Both the position numbers and the translations under genes were made by a program. This document shows positions 62,409-64,000 of a stretch of DNA of 64,000 bases, in pieces. Under the pieces are notes generated by a model. That model ran no database searches. It was not told the DNA's origin and worked only from the letters and a program-made list of their open reading frames with translations. Every line of letters starts with the position of its first letter. Position 1 is the stretch's first letter. The stretch comes from Paenarthrobacter nicotinovorans (GTDB lineage: Bacteria; Actinomycetota; Actinomycetes; Actinomycetales; Micrococcaceae), in the NCBI RefSeq assembly GCF_021919345.1, contig NZ_CP089293.1, positions 2,418,001 through 2,482,000 of the forward strand. Direction: 5' to 3'.

Positions 62409-63338
62409 GTGCTTGCAATCGTCTGCCCTGGACAGGGCTCCCAGACCCCCGGATTTTTGGCCCCTTGGCTGGAACTCCCCTCCGTCGAAGGCCAACTGGC
62501 CGCCCTGAGCGAGATCGCAGGCATTGACCTCAAGGCCCACGGCACCACCTCGGACGAAGAGACCATCAAGGACACTGCGGTTGCGCAGCCCCTGATTGTT
62601 GCTGCCGGCCTTGTGGCCGCGAAGTCCCTGTTCGACGTTGAGCTGAGCACCCTTCCCGTTATCCTCGCCGGCCACTCCGTCGGCGAGATCACCGCCTCCG
62701 CCCTTGCCGGCGTCCTCACCGAGTCCGAGGCCATGACCTTCGTACGCGAGCGTGCAAACAGCATGGCAGCAGCGGCTGCCGTCACGCCCACCGGAATGAG
62801 CGCCGTGGTTGGCGGCGACCCAGCTGAGGTCCTGGCAGCCATCGAAGCTGCCGGCGCAACGCCGGCCAACGTCAACGGTGCCGGCCAGACCGTCGCCGCG
62901 GGTACCTTCGAACAGCTCAAGGCCCTTGCAGAGAACCCGCCGGCAAAGGCACGTGTCATTCCGCTCAAGGTTGCGGGCGCATTCCACACCTCCCATATGG
63001 CCCCTGCAGTCAGTGCACTGGAAGCGCTTAAGCCGTCACTGTCGCCCCAAAAACCGACAGTCCCGCTGTTGTCCAACTACGACGGCAAGGAAGTCACCGA
63101 CGGCCCTGCCGCCGTCGACAGCTTGATCGCCCAGGTTTCCCGGCCCGTCCGTTGGGACCTGTGCATGGAGACATTGGTGGCGCGCGGCGTCACCGGCGTC
63201 ATCGAACTTGCTCCCGCCGGAACCCTTGCGGGTCTGGCAAAACGCGGCATGCCCGGCGTGAAGACTGTTGCAGTCAAAACCCCGGATGACCTGTCTGCGG
63301 CACTCGCACTCTTTGCTGAACTGGAGGGACAGGCATGA
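62409..63338 (+). CDS. fabD: Malonyl-CoA:ACP transacylase
   Basis: A 309-residue enzyme that loads malonyl groups onto acyl carrier protein in fatty-acid synthesis. The N-terminal GQGSQTPG motif and the catalytic Ser90 in AGHSVGEITA are present; His is in GAFHTSHM. The start is the GTG at 62409 (LAIVCPGQ), with GGAAAG upstream; an in-frame ATG at 62376 would add 11 unlikely residues. It overlaps fabH by 4 nt (ATGA). Confidence 0.95.
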   Translation: MLAIVCPGQGSQTPGFLAPWLELPSVEGQLAALSEIAGIDLKAHGTTSDEETIKDTAVAQPLIVAAGLVAAKSLFDVELSTLPVILAGHSVGEITASALAGVLTESEAMTFVRERANSMAAAAAVTPTGMSAVVGGDPAEVLAAIEAAGATPANVNGAGQTVAAGTFEQLKALAENPPAKARVIPLKVAGAFHTSHMAPAVSALEALKPSLSPQKPTVPLLSNYDGKEVTDGPAAVDSLIAQVSRPVRWDLCMETLVARGVTGVIELAPAGTLAGLAKRGMPGVKTVAVKTPDDLSAALALFAELEGQA

Positions 63339-64000
63339 GCACGCCGGTACTGAAGAAAGCCACCGTCAACGAGAATGCGCGTATTCTCGGCATCGGGGCC
63401 TACCGCCCGGACGTCATCGTCACCAATGAGGACGTCTGCCAGTGGATCGATTCCTCGGATGAATGGATCCGCCAGCGGACCGGCATCATCACCCGCCACC
63501 GCGCAGCCGCCGATGTGAGCGTCATCGACATGGCCGAAGGCGCGGCGAGGGAGGCCATCCAACAGGCCGGCATCGAACCGTCCCAGCTGGGTGCCGTGAT
63601 CGTCTCCACCGTCACGCACCCCTACGCGACGCCATCCGCCGCCGCTGCACTCACAGAACGCCTCGGCGCGACGCCGGCACCGGCCTTTGACATCTCCGCC
63701 GCTTGCGCAGGGTACTGCTACGGCGTGGCCCAGGCTGATGCGCTGGTCCGCTCCGGCGCAGCCGAGTACGTCCTGGTAGTCGGTGCTGAGAAGCTCTCGG
63801 ACGTCATCGACAACCACGAGCGCACCATCTCCTTCCTCTTGGGCGATGGAGCAGGCGCAGTCGTAGTGGGTCCGTCTGACACGCCGGGCATCGGCCCGTC
63901 CGTGTGGGGCTCCGACGGCAGCAAGTGGGATGCAATCGGCATGACCCACTCGCTGGAAGACGTCAAGAAGCTTGGCGAATCCGCCAGGCATTCCGACGAA
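63335..64000 (+). CDS. fabH: Beta-ketoacyl-ACP synthase III (cut by the window end)
   Basis: 222 codons are visible and the reading frame is still open at the window edge. The FabH fold is clear: RILGIGAYRPDVIVTN at the start, WIRQRTGI (typical TSDEWI-RTGI region) and the nucleophile Cys124 in ISAACAGY; then the DGAGAVVVG segment. It condenses acetyl- or branched-chain acyl-CoA with malonyl-ACP to start fatty-acid chains. Coupled to fabD by ATGA. Confidence 0.95.
   Translation, partial: MSTPVLKKATVNENARILGIGAYRPDVIVTNEDVCQWIDSSDEWIRQRTGIITRHRAAADVSVIDMAEGAAREAIQQAGIEPSQLGAVIVSTVTHPYATPSAAAALTERLGATPAPAFDISAACAGYCYGVAQADALVRSGAAEYVLVVGAEKLSDVIDNHERTISFLLGDGAGAVVVGPSDTPGIGPSVWGSDGSKWDAIGMTHSLEDVKKLGESARHSDE

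Noticed and set aside
1..64000. CRISPR arrays, insertion sequences, prophage or integrases
   Set aside because: No repeat-spacer pattern and no transposase, integrase or phage gene was seen; the tandem repeats found are 2-3 copies without spacers.

Overview
This 64 kb window is a chromosomal core segment of a high-GC actinobacterium, most likely Arthrobacter/Paenarthrobacter (Micrococcaceae). The support is a Rv2466c-like (mycothiol nitroreductase) protein, an MptB-type mannosyltransferase, a long T-box-controlled isoleucyl-tRNA synthetase, paired clpP genes, the DUF3052-ahpE / aceE / fasR-like / fabD / fabH gene order also known from Mycobacterium, frequent GTG/TTG starts and many apparently leaderless promoters. 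I see no CRISPR array, prophage, insertion sequence or integrase.

Layout. 0-11 kb: ileS-folC-DUF4233 (leftward, behind a T-box leader), an exo/endonuclease-phosphatase membrane protein, an SDR, valS and an Fpg/Nei glycosylase. 11-20 kb: a Rv2466c-like thiol protein, clpX, clpP2-clpP1, tig, tRNA-Pro, tRNA-Gly, and a DUF1648-rpiB-Nei run. 19-28 kb: pepN, an OsmC protein, an NAD-epimerase-like protein, mscS-glbO, a conserved hypothetical, tesB and ettA. 28-36 kb: lipoprotein, SRPBCC protein, tRNA-Arg, a paralogous SSB, AlkD-like protein, mptB-like transferase, orn, tRNA-His, def, a GNAT-like gene and a membrane-anchored HNH nuclease. 36-43 kb: long-type gap, rnpB, yaaA, a coiled-coil CdsZ/DUF164 protein with a degraded zinc ribbon, a Nif3-like protein, msrA and cysK-cysE.

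43-55 kb is the most accessory-looking part. It holds an SDR, gnd, a GntR/FCD regulator, an idonate/gluconate dehydrogenase pair, a 3-hydroxyisobutyrate/tartronate-semialdehyde reductase-type gene, a D-2-hydroxyacid dehydrogenase, an acyltransferase-3/SGNH protein, an MHS-type transporter and an IclR regulator. Inverted repeats of the form TGTTCA-N6-TGAACA, perfect or degenerate, lie in front of the IclR gene, the transporter and the hydroxyacid dehydrogenase. This suggests one IclR-controlled sugar-acid or hydroxyacid utilisation regulon.

55-64 kb: DUF6504-like gene, tRNA-Val, the translationally coupled DUF3052-ahpE-sirtuin operon, and divergently aceE, a PucR/FasR-like regulator, fabD and the start of fabH. 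This joins pyruvate oxidation to fatty-acid synthesis, with peroxide defence and deacylation next door.

The main extra signals are: at least 15 genes with a TANNNT hexamer 6-7 nt before the start codon (leaderless transcription); five convergent gene pairs whose stop codons overlap by exactly 4 nt; a sharp codon-ending shift inside aceE; and several proteins that have lost expected metal or thiol residues. I did not find a clearly new multi-gene defence or mobile system.
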